Translations under genes and position numbers: made by a program | Assembly (NCBI GenBank): GCA_022820805.1 | Contig: JAJEEV010000053.1 | Span: forward strand, 1-64,000 | Source of the DNA: Acidimicrobiia bacterium | GTDB taxonomy: Bacteria > Actinomycetota > Acidimicrobiia > Acidimicrobiales > Aldehydirespiratoraceae | Direction: 5' to 3' | DNA: 64,000 bases | Shown here: positions 47,592 through 56,843 of the stretch, one piece after another | How positions within the stretch are numbered: position 1 is the first letter of the stretch | Layout: every line of letters begins with the position of its first letter | The notes under the pieces: model-generated | Database searches by the model: none | What the model was told of the DNA's origin: nothing | What the model saw: only the letters and a program-made list of their open reading frames with translations

Positions 47592-47659
47592 AAGAGGCCG
47601 AGCGAATAGGCGGGGCATCGCGTCCCCTACGGCGCGAGGCCGTGGCCCGAGCGGCCCTT
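47592..47659 (+). repeat. Dispersed repeat copy C (truncated, directly after copy B)
   Basis: AAGAGGCCGAGCGAATAGGCGGGGCATCGC...GCGAGGCCGTGGCCCGAGCGGCCC, stopping at the stop codon of the neighbouring gene. Confidence 0.85.
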
Positions 47660-48575
47660 AGGTGGCCTCGCTGCCCCCTGCCGGTGCCGGACGGTTGCGG
47701 GCGGTGATCTGGAGGTCGCGGTGGATCACGCCGGCCACCGACGCGAGCACGATGATCCCGCCGACCACCTGGGCGAGCTTGATCGGCTCGTCCAGGAACA
47801 GGGCCGCACCCACCATCGTTATGGGGGGCGCGCCGAGAAGGGCCATCGACGAGACCGTGATCCGTACGTGCTTGTGAGCCCAGTTCATCAACAGGTGACC
47901 CGATCCCGGTACGGCCATCAGCACTGCGATCCACAACCACGCGGTCAGGTCGGGCGGCGACAGATCGTCGCTGAGGAGCACGGCCGGCGGGGCGACCACG
48001 ATCATGGCGACCGTCCAGACCGTCGCCTGCAACTCCAGTGCCCCGACCTTCTCGCGGGCCTTCTTGGCCAGGGCCATGTTGGCCGAGAACCACAGCAGCG
48101 CCAGGAAGGCCAGGCCGTCGCCGCGCAGGCTCCAGGTCGGGACGGAGGTCGAGCCGAACAGCACCAGAGCAGTCCCGCCCAGAGCCGCAGCCACCAGCGC
48201 CAGCAGCTTGAGCGAGACCGGTTCAGCGAACCGGCGGACGGCCGGCCACAGCAGCACCACCGGCGACAGCGACACGATCATGGACACGTTGGTCACGGTT
48301 GTGGCCTTGATCGATTCGTAGAAGGTGACGAGCCACAACCCGATCGCTACCGCGGGCGGCAGGCAGGCTCGGAACTGGGCCCACGTCAACCGGCCCCGCC
48401 GCGCCAGCACGATCGCCCCGTAGATGGCGGAGCTCAGGACCAGGCGCCAGAAGGCCAGCTCCAGTCCGGGCAGGTCGACCTGCCGCACCAGTATGTTCCC
48501 GACGCCCCAGCAGGTGACCGCGCACGACACGGCCACCAAGCCCAGCCGGTGCCGGTCAGTGGCCAGAGACGACAT
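47658..48575 (-). CDS. EamA/DMT-family transporter
   Basis: Multi-TM protein; GVGNILVRQVDLPGLELAFWRLVLSSAIYGAIVL; second EamA half ending GAALFLDEPIKLAQVVGGIIVLASV. Confidence 0.88.
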   Translation of the reverse strand: MSSLATDRHRLGLVAVSCAVTCWGVGNILVRQVDLPGLELAFWRLVLSSAIYGAIVLARRGRLTWAQFRACLPPAVAIGLWLVTFYESIKATTVTNVSMIVSLSPVVLLWPAVRRFAEPVSLKLLALVAAALGGTALVLFGSTSVPTWSLRGDGLAFLALLWFSANMALAKKAREKVGALELQATVWTVAMIVVAPPAVLLSDDLSPPDLTAWLWIAVLMAVPGSGHLLMNWAHKHVRITVSSMALLGAPPITMVGAALFLDEPIKLAQVVGGIIVLASVAGVIHRDLQITARNRPAPAGGSEAT

Positions 48576-48607
48576 GGTTTGCAGCCTGTGTGCGGCGGTC
48601 GCGGCGA

Positions 48608-49090
48608 TCAGGCGCCGACGGCGCGGATGGCCCGGCCCGTGGTCCCGGCCTCCAGCAGCCCGGCGTGGGCGTCGGCGTCGGCCCGAAGCACTGCGTACAG
48701 CTCGACGCCCATGGGCGCCACCCGGTCGATGCCGGTGTCGACGTGGAGCATCATCGACTCCTGGGTGGCCGCCAAGGCCTCATCGCCGGCCCGGCGCAAC
48801 TCGTGGAACAGGTGCACCCGCTTGGGGTCGGCGCCGGCCACGGTGGTGTCGACCACCAGCGGCGTCTCCGGGCCCAACTCGTCCACGAAGGCGATATGGG
48901 TCTCCACTGTGTAGAACGAACCGCGGGTATCGGCCCGGTAACGCTCACCGAAGCCCATGCGGATCAGGTACTCGTCGCTGGCTAAGCCGAACACGACGCC
49001 GTAGAAGCCCTCGCTCATGTTGCCGTTGTAGTCGATCCACTCGTCGAGCACGGCCCCCCGCCAGATGCGCAGCGGCGCGCCGTCAGCCAT
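48608..49090 (-). CDS. Thioesterase family protein, possibly betainyl-CoA thioesterase-like
   Basis: EWIDYNGNMSEGFYGVVFGLASDEYLIRMG...FYTVETHIAFVDELG...KRVHLFHELRRAGDEALAATQESMMLHVDT resembles thioesterases of carnitine/betaine loci. Confidence 0.65.
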   Translation of the reverse strand: MADGAPLRIWRGAVLDEWIDYNGNMSEGFYGVVFGLASDEYLIRMGFGERYRADTRGSFYTVETHIAFVDELGPETPLVVDTTVAGADPKRVHLFHELRRAGDEALAATQESMMLHVDTGIDRVAPMGVELYAVLRADADAHAGLLEAGTTGRAIRAVGA

Positions 49091-49135
49091 GGGCCGCCCC
49101 TCTACGGATCCCCGGTTGGGGCGTGGAGGCCGTGG

Positions 49136-50503
49136 TCAGAACAGGGTGAGGTACTGGTCGACCTCTCCCGCGGTGACCACATGGTGGTGGGCCAGGAACT
49201 CGTCCCGCTTGACCTTGGCGAAGTACTCCGAGTAAGGGCCTTCGGCGGTGTCGCCCAGGCCGGCCCGGATCACGTCGCTGCCGCTCAGCTCCTCGGCCGC
49301 GTGCAGCAGCGTGGGCGGCAGCGCCTTGATCCCCTTGGCGGTCACCTGCTCCGCCGACAGCGTGAAGAGGTTGTCCATGTTGGGCTCGCCCGGGTCGGTG
49401 TCGTTGTCGATGCCGTCGAGGCCGCAGGCCAGCATTGCCGCGAACATCAGGTACGGGTTGGCCGCGCCGTCGCCCAGGCGTATCTCGATGCGGTCGGGCT
49501 CGGGCACCCGGATCATCTGGGTGCGGTTGTTGCCGCCGTAGGCCGCGTAGGCCGGCGCCCAGGTGGCTCCCGACGTGGGCGCGCCCACGCCCATGCGCTT
49601 GTAGGAGTTCACTATGGGGCAGGCCACCGCCACCAGCGACGAGGCGTGCTCGATGATGCCGCCCACGAACTTGTAGGCCAGGTCGCTCAGGCCCAGTCCC
49701 TTGGTGTCGGCACCTCCGGAGCTTCCGCCGATGAACAACGGCTCGTCGTCATCGGCGCTCCACAGGCTCAGGTGGGTGTGCAGGCCGTTGCCCGTCTTGT
49801 CGCCGAAGGGCTTGGGCATGAAGGTGGCGTAGCGGCCGTCGCGCTGGGCCAGGGTGTGCACCATCAGCCGGAACAGGATGAGCCGGTCGGCCGTGGTCAG
49901 CGCATCGGAGTACATCCAGTTCTGCTCGAACTGCCCGTTTGCGTCCTCATGGTCGTTGGCGTAGTTGCCCCAGCCCATGGCGTCGAGGTTCTTCGACACC
50001 GCGGTCAGGTGGGGCAGCATCCGGGTCAGGCCCTTGGCGTCGTAGCAGGGCAGGGCCATGGTGTCCCGGTCGTCGGCCACCGAGATCGAGCCGTCGTCGT
50101 TGCGCACCACCAGCGAGTACTCGGCCTCCACGCCGCACTTGAGGATGAGGTTGCGCTCGGCCGCGGCGTCGAGCGCGCGCCGCAGGATCACCCTCGGGGC
50201 GTACGGCCACAGCTCGCCCTCCACCGTCGGGTCGCACTGCATGGCGGCCACGTTCGGCTGCCAGGGGAGCTGCGTGTAGGACGCCGGGTCGGGCAGGGCG
50301 AGGATGTCGGGGCTGGACGGGTCCTGGCCCATCGGCCCGGCCGCGAAGCCCGCGAACCCGGCCCCGTCGCTCATCAGCCCCTCGAGGGCGCCGACCGGTA
50401 CGAGCTTGGCGCACGGCTTGCCGTGCATCTCCACGAACATGGCGTAGATGAACTCCACGCCGTCGGCTTCCACCCGGCTGCGAATCTCCTCGAGCGCTCC
50501 CAT
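49136..50503 (-). CDS. Type III glutamine synthetase-like ligase (GlnT / gamma-glutamylmethylamide synthetase-like)
   Basis: ADGVEFIYAMFVEMHGKPCAKLVP, KCGVEAEYSLVV, FMPKPFGDKTGNGLHTHLSLW, RVPEPDRIEIRLGDGAANPYLMFAAMLACGLDGI. Confidence 0.85.
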   Translation of the reverse strand: MGALEEIRSRVEADGVEFIYAMFVEMHGKPCAKLVPVGALEGLMSDGAGFAGFAAGPMGQDPSSPDILALPDPASYTQLPWQPNVAAMQCDPTVEGELWPYAPRVILRRALDAAAERNLILKCGVEAEYSLVVRNDDGSISVADDRDTMALPCYDAKGLTRMLPHLTAVSKNLDAMGWGNYANDHEDANGQFEQNWMYSDALTTADRLILFRLMVHTLAQRDGRYATFMPKPFGDKTGNGLHTHLSLWSADDDEPLFIGGSSGGADTKGLGLSDLAYKFVGGIIEHASSLVAVACPIVNSYKRMGVGAPTSGATWAPAYAAYGGNNRTQMIRVPEPDRIEIRLGDGAANPYLMFAAMLACGLDGIDNDTDPGEPNMDNLFTLSAEQVTAKGIKALPPTLLHAAEELSGSDVIRAGLGDTAEGPYSEYFAKVKRDEFLAHHHVVTAGEVDQYLTLF

Positions 50504-50724
50504 GTCGTTCCCCCTGTGGTCGTGTCGTCGGCGGCTGGGTTGCGGCGCCCGAGAGTAGTCAACGATCCCTAGATCGGGGAATCGGAGCATCGAGCCGCGG
50601 CTCGTCGCCGACGGGCTGCCGGGCTGGGGCGAATAGGTGGCAGGGCGCTACCGTGCGGGCCGGACTTCCGGCGGTGATGGTTCGAGAGGCCGAGCGGACG
50701 GGGAGCACACAGGGGAGCAGTGAT

Positions 50725-51624
50725 ATGTGCGGGATCGTGGGACTGTTCTGCAAGACCGAGACCCACCGCCACGAGCTGGGCCGGTTGACCGCCGTGATGC
50801 TGCGGGAGATGCGCGACCGGGGCCCTGACAGCGCCGGGTTCGCGTCCTACGACGCCGGGGCGCCGGGCCGCACCCGCATCACTGTGCTGGCCGAGGGCAT
50901 CGAGGTGGACTGGGGGCCGGTGGCCGCGGCGCTGGAGAAGGTGCTCGACGCCGAGGTGACCGTCCGGAGCGTGCACGACCATGCGGTGTTCTCCACCGGT
51001 GGCGACGGCCGGGCCGCCCGCCAGTGGATCATCGACAACGTGGCCGGTGCCACCGTGTTGAGCTACGGCTCCCAGATCGAGCTGTACAAGGCGGTGGGCG
51101 ACCCCGACCTGGTGGCCGAGCGCTACGACCTCGGCTCCCGTACCGGGACCCACGCCCTGGCCCACACCCGCATGGCCACCGAGTCCGCGGTCACCACCAA
51201 CGGCTCGCACCCGTTCGCCACCGGCGCCGACACCTGCCTGGTGCACAACGGGTCGCTGTCCAACCACAACCGGCTGCGGCGCTTCCTGGAAGGTCACGGC
51301 GAGTCGTTCCAGACCGAGAACGACTCCGAGGTGGCCGCCGGCTACCTGTCGTGGCGTATGCGCTCGGGCGACACCATCTCGCAGGCGCTGGAGGGTGCGC
51401 TGGAGGACCTCGACGGCTTCTACACCTTCGCCATAGGCGTGGCCCACGGCTTCGCCATCCTGCGCGACCCCATCGCCTGCAAGCCGGCGGTGGTGGCCGA
51501 GACCGACGACTGGGTGGCCATGTCGTCGGAGTACCGGGCCATAGCCCGCCTGCCCGGGGCAACTCACGCCGAGGTGTGGGAGCCCGAGCCGGCCCGCATC
51601 TACACCTGGAGCCTGGCCGCGTGA
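50725..51624 (+). CDS. Class II glutamine amidotransferase, GlxB/MgsA-like
   Basis: Met-Cys start MCGIVGLFCKTETHRHELG; MRDRGPDSAGFASYD; HTRMATESAVTTNGSHPFATGADTCLVHNGSLSNHN. Confidence 0.88.
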   Translation: MCGIVGLFCKTETHRHELGRLTAVMLREMRDRGPDSAGFASYDAGAPGRTRITVLAEGIEVDWGPVAAALEKVLDAEVTVRSVHDHAVFSTGGDGRAARQWIIDNVAGATVLSYGSQIELYKAVGDPDLVAERYDLGSRTGTHALAHTRMATESAVTTNGSHPFATGADTCLVHNGSLSNHNRLRRFLEGHGESFQTENDSEVAAGYLSWRMRSGDTISQALEGALEDLDGFYTFAIGVAHGFAILRDPIACKPAVVAETDDWVAMSSEYRAIARLPGATHAEVWEPEPARIYTWSLAA

Positions 51625-52331
51625 CCACCTTCGACCTGACCGGGGCGACCCGGCGCGAGCTCAACCAGGCCCTGCACGACGCCTCGGGCGGCGAGTCCTT
51701 CGAGGTGGTCAACCCCCGGGGCGCCCATGCGGTGGCCTGCGGCATCAGAGCGGACATCGATGTGGTCGTGCGGGGCTCGGTGGGCTACTACTGCGCCGGG
51801 ATGCACCAGCACGGCCGAGTGCTGGTCGAGGGGAACGCCAGCACCGGGCTGGCCGAGAACATCATGTCGGGGCTGGTGCGCATCACCGGCAACGCCACCA
51901 TGTCGGCCGGGGCCACCGGCTGCGGCGGCCTGGTGGTGGTGGGCGGCAACGCAGGCGCCCGTTGCGGCATCTCCATGAAGGGCGTCGACATCGTGGTGGG
52001 CGGCAACGTCGGCCACATGAGCGCGTTCATGGCCCAGGCCGGGAACCTGGTGGTGTGCGGCGACGCCGCTGCCGACCTCGGCGACTCCATATACGAGGCC
52101 CAGATCTTCGTTCGGGGCGACGTGGAGTCGCTCGGCGCCGACTGTGTCGAGAAGGAGATGCGTCCCGAACACGTCGAGACGCTGCGGGGCCTGCTGGCCG
52201 CGGCCGCTCCGGCGACGGAGGGTGCCGAGGTGTCCCAGTTCCGCCGCTACGGCTCGGCCCGCCGCCTCTACAACTTCACCATCGACGACGTCGACGCCCT
52301 GGAGGCCGAGCGGGAAGGCGCGATCCCATGA
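51621..52331 (+). CDS. Glutamate synthase GXGXG-domain subunit, GlxC/MgsB-like
   Basis: Repeated beta-helix glycine pattern GNASTGLAENIMSGLVRITGNATMSAGATGCGGLVVVGGNAGARCGISMKG. Confidence 0.88.
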   Translation: MTTFDLTGATRRELNQALHDASGGESFEVVNPRGAHAVACGIRADIDVVVRGSVGYYCAGMHQHGRVLVEGNASTGLAENIMSGLVRITGNATMSAGATGCGGLVVVGGNAGARCGISMKGVDIVVGGNVGHMSAFMAQAGNLVVCGDAAADLGDSIYEAQIFVRGDVESLGADCVEKEMRPEHVETLRGLLAAAAPATEGAEVSQFRRYGSARRLYNFTIDDVDALEAEREGAIP

Positions 52332-52346
52332 CGAGCCATGCGCCTA

Positions 52347-52394
52347 GCGAAGCCGTGGCCCGAGCGGCCCGTGAGCGCAGCGAACAAGAGCGGG
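52347..52394 (+). repeat. Dispersed repeat copy D (core only)
   Basis: GCGAAGCCGTGGCCCGAGCGGCCCGTGAGCGCAGCGAACAAGAGCGGG between glxC and glxD. Confidence 0.82.
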
Positions 52395-52413
52395 GTGCAA
52401 GGGAGGCCGATCG

Positions 52414-53775
52414 ATGACCACGCCACTTCCCGACGGCGTCGATCCGGCCGACGCCTCCGATCCCGACTTCTGGCACCTGCGCGAGTCGTACACCTTCGAC
52501 CGCAACGTGATCGCCGAGATCCGGCGGGCCGCCAACACCGGCATCTACCGCATCCGGGGCTGGGGGGCCAAGCGCCGCCTGCCCACCCTCGACGATCTCG
52601 TGTTCCTGGGCGCTTCGATGTCCCGCTATCCGCTGGAGGGCTACCGGGAGGCGTGCGGCACCGACATTGTGATCGGCGAGGACCGAGCCGAGCGCCCCGT
52701 GCATCTCAAGATCCCGGTGACCATCGCGGGCATGAGCTTCGGCTCGCTGTCGGCCCAGGCCAAGGAGGCCCTCGGCCGGGGCGCCAGCGCGGCGGGCACC
52801 TCCACCACCACCGGCGACGGCGGCATGACCGACGAGGAGCGCCAGCACTCCACCACGCTCGTGTACCAGTACCTGCCGTCGCGCTACGGCATGAACCCCG
52901 ATCACCTGCGGGTGGCCGACGCCATCGAGGTGGTGGTGGGCCAGGGAGCCAAGCCCGGCGGCGGCGGGATGCTGCTCGGGCAGAAGATCACCGAGCGGGT
53001 GGCCGAGATGCGCACCCTGCCCGAGGGCATCGACCAGCGCTCGGCGTGCCGCCATCCCGACTGGACCGGTCCCGACGACCTGGAGATCAAGATCGGCGAG
53101 CTGCGGGAGATAACCGACTGGCAGGTCCCGATCTATGTGAAGGTGGGCGCGGCCCGCCCCTACTACGACACCGCGCTGGCGGTGAAGGCCGGCGCCGACG
53201 CGGTGGTGGTGGACGGCATGCAGGGCGGCACCGCGGCAACCCAGGACGTCTTCATCGAGCATGTCGGCATCCCCACGCTGGCCGCCATCGGCGAGTCGGT
53301 GCGGGCGCTGCGGGAACTGGGCGTGCACCGCCGCGAGGTGAAGCTCATCGTCGCGGGCGGCATCCGCTCGGGCGCGGATGTGGCCAAGGCTCTGGCCCTC
53401 GGTGCCGATGCGGCCTCCATCGGCACCGCCGCGCTGATCGCCATCGGCGACAACGATCCCGCCTACGAGTCCGAGTACCGGGCGCTGGGAGCCTCCGCCG
53501 GGTTCTGGGAGGATTTCCAGGCCGGCAACGACCCGGCCGGGATCACCACCCAGGACCCGGACCTGTCGGCCCGGCTCGATCCGGTTCTGGCCGGCAGGCG
53601 GCTGGCCAACTACCTGCAGGTGCTCACCATCGAGACCCAGATCCTGGCCCGGGCCAACGGCAAGTCGCACGTGCTGAACCTGGAGCCCGAGGACCTGGCC
53701 GCGTTGACCGTTGAGGCCGCTGCGATGGCTAAAGTTCCGCTGGCCGGCACCAACTGGGTGCCCGGCACCGACTGA
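52414..53775 (+). CDS. FMN-binding glutamate synthase family protein, GlxD/MgsC-like
   Basis: IPVTIAGMSFGSLSAQAKEALGRGASAAGTSTTTGDGGMT; GGGGMLLGQKITERVAEMR; GADAVVVDGMQGGTAATQ. Confidence 0.92.
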   Translation: MTTPLPDGVDPADASDPDFWHLRESYTFDRNVIAEIRRAANTGIYRIRGWGAKRRLPTLDDLVFLGASMSRYPLEGYREACGTDIVIGEDRAERPVHLKIPVTIAGMSFGSLSAQAKEALGRGASAAGTSTTTGDGGMTDEERQHSTTLVYQYLPSRYGMNPDHLRVADAIEVVVGQGAKPGGGGMLLGQKITERVAEMRTLPEGIDQRSACRHPDWTGPDDLEIKIGELREITDWQVPIYVKVGAARPYYDTALAVKAGADAVVVDGMQGGTAATQDVFIEHVGIPTLAAIGESVRALRELGVHRREVKLIVAGGIRSGADVAKALALGADAASIGTAALIAIGDNDPAYESEYRALGASAGFWEDFQAGNDPAGITTQDPDLSARLDPVLAGRRLANYLQVLTIETQILARANGKSHVLNLEPEDLAALTVEAAAMAKVPLAGTNWVPGTD

Positions 53776-53826
53776 TCCAGCCAGGGCCGGGTCAGTCGGG
53801 CCCACAAACGGGTGGAGGGGAATTCG

Positions 53827-56286
53827 ATGGCTCAGGGGCTGCCCGATCGGGCCCAGGTCGTGGTGGTCGGCGGCGGCATCGTGGGATGCAGCGTCGCCTA
53901 CCATCTGGCGCTGCGGGGCATTACCGATGTCGTCGTCCTCGAGCAGAACAAGCTCACCGGCGGCACCACCTGGCACGCGGCCGGGCTGGTGTCGCAGCTC
54001 AAGTCCACCCACAGCCTCACCAAGCTGGCCACCTACTCGGCCCGGCTGTTCGAGGCGCTCGAGGACGAGACCGGCCAGGCCACCGGGTGCCGCACTCCGG
54101 GGTCGATCTCGGTGGCCGCCGACGCCGAACGGTGGGAGGAGATCAGGCGGGGAGCGGCGATGGCCGTCTCGGTCGGGGTCGAGACCCGCGAGATCGAGAT
54201 GGACGAGCTGAAGGAGCGGTGGCCGCTGATCCGCACCGACGACCTGGTGGGCGCGCTCTACATCCCCCGCGACGGCCACACCTCGCCGGTGGACACCACC
54301 ATGGCCCTGGCCAAGGGAGCCCGCAGCCGTGGTGTTCGCATCGTCGAGGACGTGGCCGTCACCGGGCTGAGCGCCCAAGACGGCGCCATCTCGGGGGTCG
54401 ACACCGAGCAGGGCAGCATCGAGACCGAGACGGTGGTGCTGGCCACCGGCATCTGGACCCGCCAGCTGGCGGCCCAGATCGGGGTGAACGTGCCGCTGCA
54501 GGCGTGCGAGCACTTCTACGTCGTCTCCGAGCCGCTCGGCGTGGGCCCCGAGACGCCCGTGCTGCGCGACCCCGGCAACTACACGTACTTCAAGGAGGAG
54601 ACCGGCAAGATCATGGCCGGGTTCTTCGAGCCCCGGGGCAAGGTATGGGGCCTCGACGGCGTGTCCCGGGACTTCTCCTTCGGCACGCTGGGCGAGGACT
54701 GGGACCACATCGGCCCGATATTCGAGCGGTCGATCCACCGGGTGCCGGCCCTGGGGGAGTGCGGCATCCAGCTGTTCCTGAACGGACCCGAGGCCTTCAC
54801 CCCCGATGGCGTCTACTACCTGGGCGAGGCCCCCGAGGTCGACGGCTGCTTCGTGGCGGCCGGGTTCAACTCGGTGGGGATCCAGTCCGCGGGCGGGGTC
54901 GGCTGGGCCCTCGCCGACTGGATCGCCGACCGGCACCCGCCCATGGACCTGTCGTCGGTGGACATCCGCCGGGCCTTCGCGTTCCAGGCCGATCCCGCCT
55001 ACCTGTCAGAGCGCGTCCCCGAGAGCCTGGGGCTGCTGTACGCCATGCACTGGCCCTTCTACCAGTACGAGAGCGCCCGCGGTCAGCGGGTGTCGCCGTT
55101 GCACGACCGGCTGGACGCGGTCGGCGCGGTCTGGGGCGAGACCGCGGGCTGGGAGCGGCCCAACTGGTACGCCTCCGAGGGCCAGGCCCGCGAGTACGTG
55201 TACAGCTACGGAAAGCAGAACTGGTGGGCCAACGCCGGCGAGGAGTGCCGCGCCGTGCGGGAGCGGGTGGCGCTGTTCGACCAGACCTCGTTCGCCAAGT
55301 TCACGGTGGACGGTCCTGACTCGCTGCTGGTGCTCGACGAGTTGAGCACGGCCCGCATCGACGTTCCCGTGGGCCGGGCGGTGTACACCCAGTGGTGCAA
55401 CGACCGGGGCGGCATCGAGGCCGATCTCACGGTCACCCGCCTGGGCCTGGACCGCTTCCTGGTGGTCACCGCGGCCGCGGCCCAGACCCGGGACTGGGCC
55501 CGCCTGCGCCGGGCCTGCCGGGGCCGCAACGTGGACATCGCCGACATCACCGAGCACTGGGCCATGGTCGGTCTGATGGGCCCCAAGGCCCGTTTCGTGC
55601 TCGGCCCGCTCACCGACGCGTCGCTCAGCAACACCGACTTCCCGTTCGGCACCTCCCAGCGCATCGGTGTGGCCGGCATCGACGTGCTGGCCCTGCGCAT
55701 GAGCTATGTGGGCGAGCTGGGATGGGAGCTGTACCTGCCGAACGAGCACGTCGTGGAGCTGTTCGACGCGCTGGTTGCGGCCGGGGAGCCCCACGGGCTG
55801 GCCATGGCCGGCTACCACGCCATGAACACCCTGCGGCTGGAGTCGGGCTACCGCCACTGGGGCCACGACATCACCGATGAGGACACGCCGATCGAGGCCG
55901 GGCTCGGCTTCACGATCGGCTGGGACAAGCCCAACCCCTACAACGGCCGCACTGCGCTGGAGAACCAGCGGGAGCAGCCCCGCAACAAGCGCCTGATCCA
56001 GTTCCGCCTGGAGCACCCCGAGCTGCTGTGCTACCACGACGACCCGATCCTGCGCGACGGCGAGCCGGTCGGCAGCACCACCTCGTCGATGTGGAGCTAC
56101 GTCGAGGACCGCTGCCTGGCCATGGGCTACCTGCACCGGGCCGGCGGCGAGGGAGTGGTCCAGGATTGGCTGGATGCGGGGACCTTCGAGATCAACGTCG
56201 GCGGCGAGCTGGTCGCGGCCACCCCGTCGATCCGCAGCTTCTACGATCCCCGCAACCAGCGAGTCCGCCTGACCGACGGCCCCTGA
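53827..56286 (+). CDS. Dimethylglycine/sarcosine dehydrogenase-like FAD-GcvT fusion (1)
   Basis: VVVVGGGIVGCSVAYHLALRGITDVVVLEQNKLTGGTTWHAAGLVSQLK; C-terminal GcvT-like MSYVGELGWELYLPNEH. Confidence 0.9.
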   Translation: MAQGLPDRAQVVVVGGGIVGCSVAYHLALRGITDVVVLEQNKLTGGTTWHAAGLVSQLKSTHSLTKLATYSARLFEALEDETGQATGCRTPGSISVAADAERWEEIRRGAAMAVSVGVETREIEMDELKERWPLIRTDDLVGALYIPRDGHTSPVDTTMALAKGARSRGVRIVEDVAVTGLSAQDGAISGVDTEQGSIETETVVLATGIWTRQLAAQIGVNVPLQACEHFYVVSEPLGVGPETPVLRDPGNYTYFKEETGKIMAGFFEPRGKVWGLDGVSRDFSFGTLGEDWDHIGPIFERSIHRVPALGECGIQLFLNGPEAFTPDGVYYLGEAPEVDGCFVAAGFNSVGIQSAGGVGWALADWIADRHPPMDLSSVDIRRAFAFQADPAYLSERVPESLGLLYAMHWPFYQYESARGQRVSPLHDRLDAVGAVWGETAGWERPNWYASEGQAREYVYSYGKQNWWANAGEECRAVRERVALFDQTSFAKFTVDGPDSLLVLDELSTARIDVPVGRAVYTQWCNDRGGIEADLTVTRLGLDRFLVVTAAAAQTRDWARLRRACRGRNVDIADITEHWAMVGLMGPKARFVLGPLTDASLSNTDFPFGTSQRIGVAGIDVLALRMSYVGELGWELYLPNEHVVELFDALVAAGEPHGLAMAGYHAMNTLRLESGYRHWGHDITDEDTPIEAGLGFTIGWDKPNPYNGRTALENQREQPRNKRLIQFRLEHPELLCYHDDPILRDGEPVGSTTSSMWSYVEDRCLAMGYLHRAGGEGVVQDWLDAGTFEINVGGELVAATPSIRSFYDPRNQRVRLTDGP

Positions 56287-56290
56287 CCCT

Positions 56291-56581
56291 TCAGGCGGTG
56301 GCGGCCGGTGGGAGCCTGGCCTTGTACGCCTCGATCAGGCGCGGCATCCACCGGGTCCAGAACGACTCCGACGACTCTCCGACGGAGCGCTCGATCTCAG
56401 TGGTGTAGGACTGCATCAGCTGGGAGTTGCTGAACAGCTCGCTGCGCGCGCTCACCTCGGCGTGAGCGGCCATGAACGCCCGGCGGGCCCGGCTGCCGCC
56501 CCAGCCGTCACCGACAAGCTCGGCAGGCAGCAGCGGGTCGTCGCGAAGAACGGTCTCGAGATCCAGGGTCGCCTCGAACAT
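56291..56581 (-). CDS. Short PaaX C-terminal-domain-like ORF (possible remnant)
   Basis: DDPLLPAELVGDGWGGSRARRAFMAAHAEV resembles the PaaX C-terminus; complete PaaX is about 300 aa; SD-like GAGGA upstream. Confidence 0.4.
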   Translation of the reverse strand: MFEATLDLETVLRDDPLLPAELVGDGWGGSRARRAFMAAHAEVSARSELFSNSQLMQSYTTEIERSVGESSESFWTRWMPRLIEAYKARLPPAATA

Positions 56582-56843
56582 GATGTTCCTCGTGTGGGCG
56601 ATCTACGACGCCACCGGCGAGAGCAACTTCATCCAGCGGGTCTCCCGGAGAGCCCAACCGTTCACTTTCTGGCTCGTCGTCTCGACGTGGATCCTGCTGT
56701 CGTTGATGTGGATCGCCTATCCGAGCTAGCAGGCGGCTAGCAGCCGGCTAGTTGGTTGGCCGCAGGGGCTGCGCCACAACTACACTGCCCGCTCGCCGCG
56801 CCCTTCTGACGCGGTGCTCGTGCACACACCTTCGGGAGGGGCG

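Noticed and set aside
47452-47659. Treating the adjacent repeat copies as an insertion sequence
   Set aside because: No transposase and no terminal inverted repeats or target-site duplication apparent.
52276-54936. 886-aa minus-strand ORF antisense to glxD and DMGDH-like gene
   Set aside because: Same high-GC antisense artefact; spans two plus-strand genes with clear homology.
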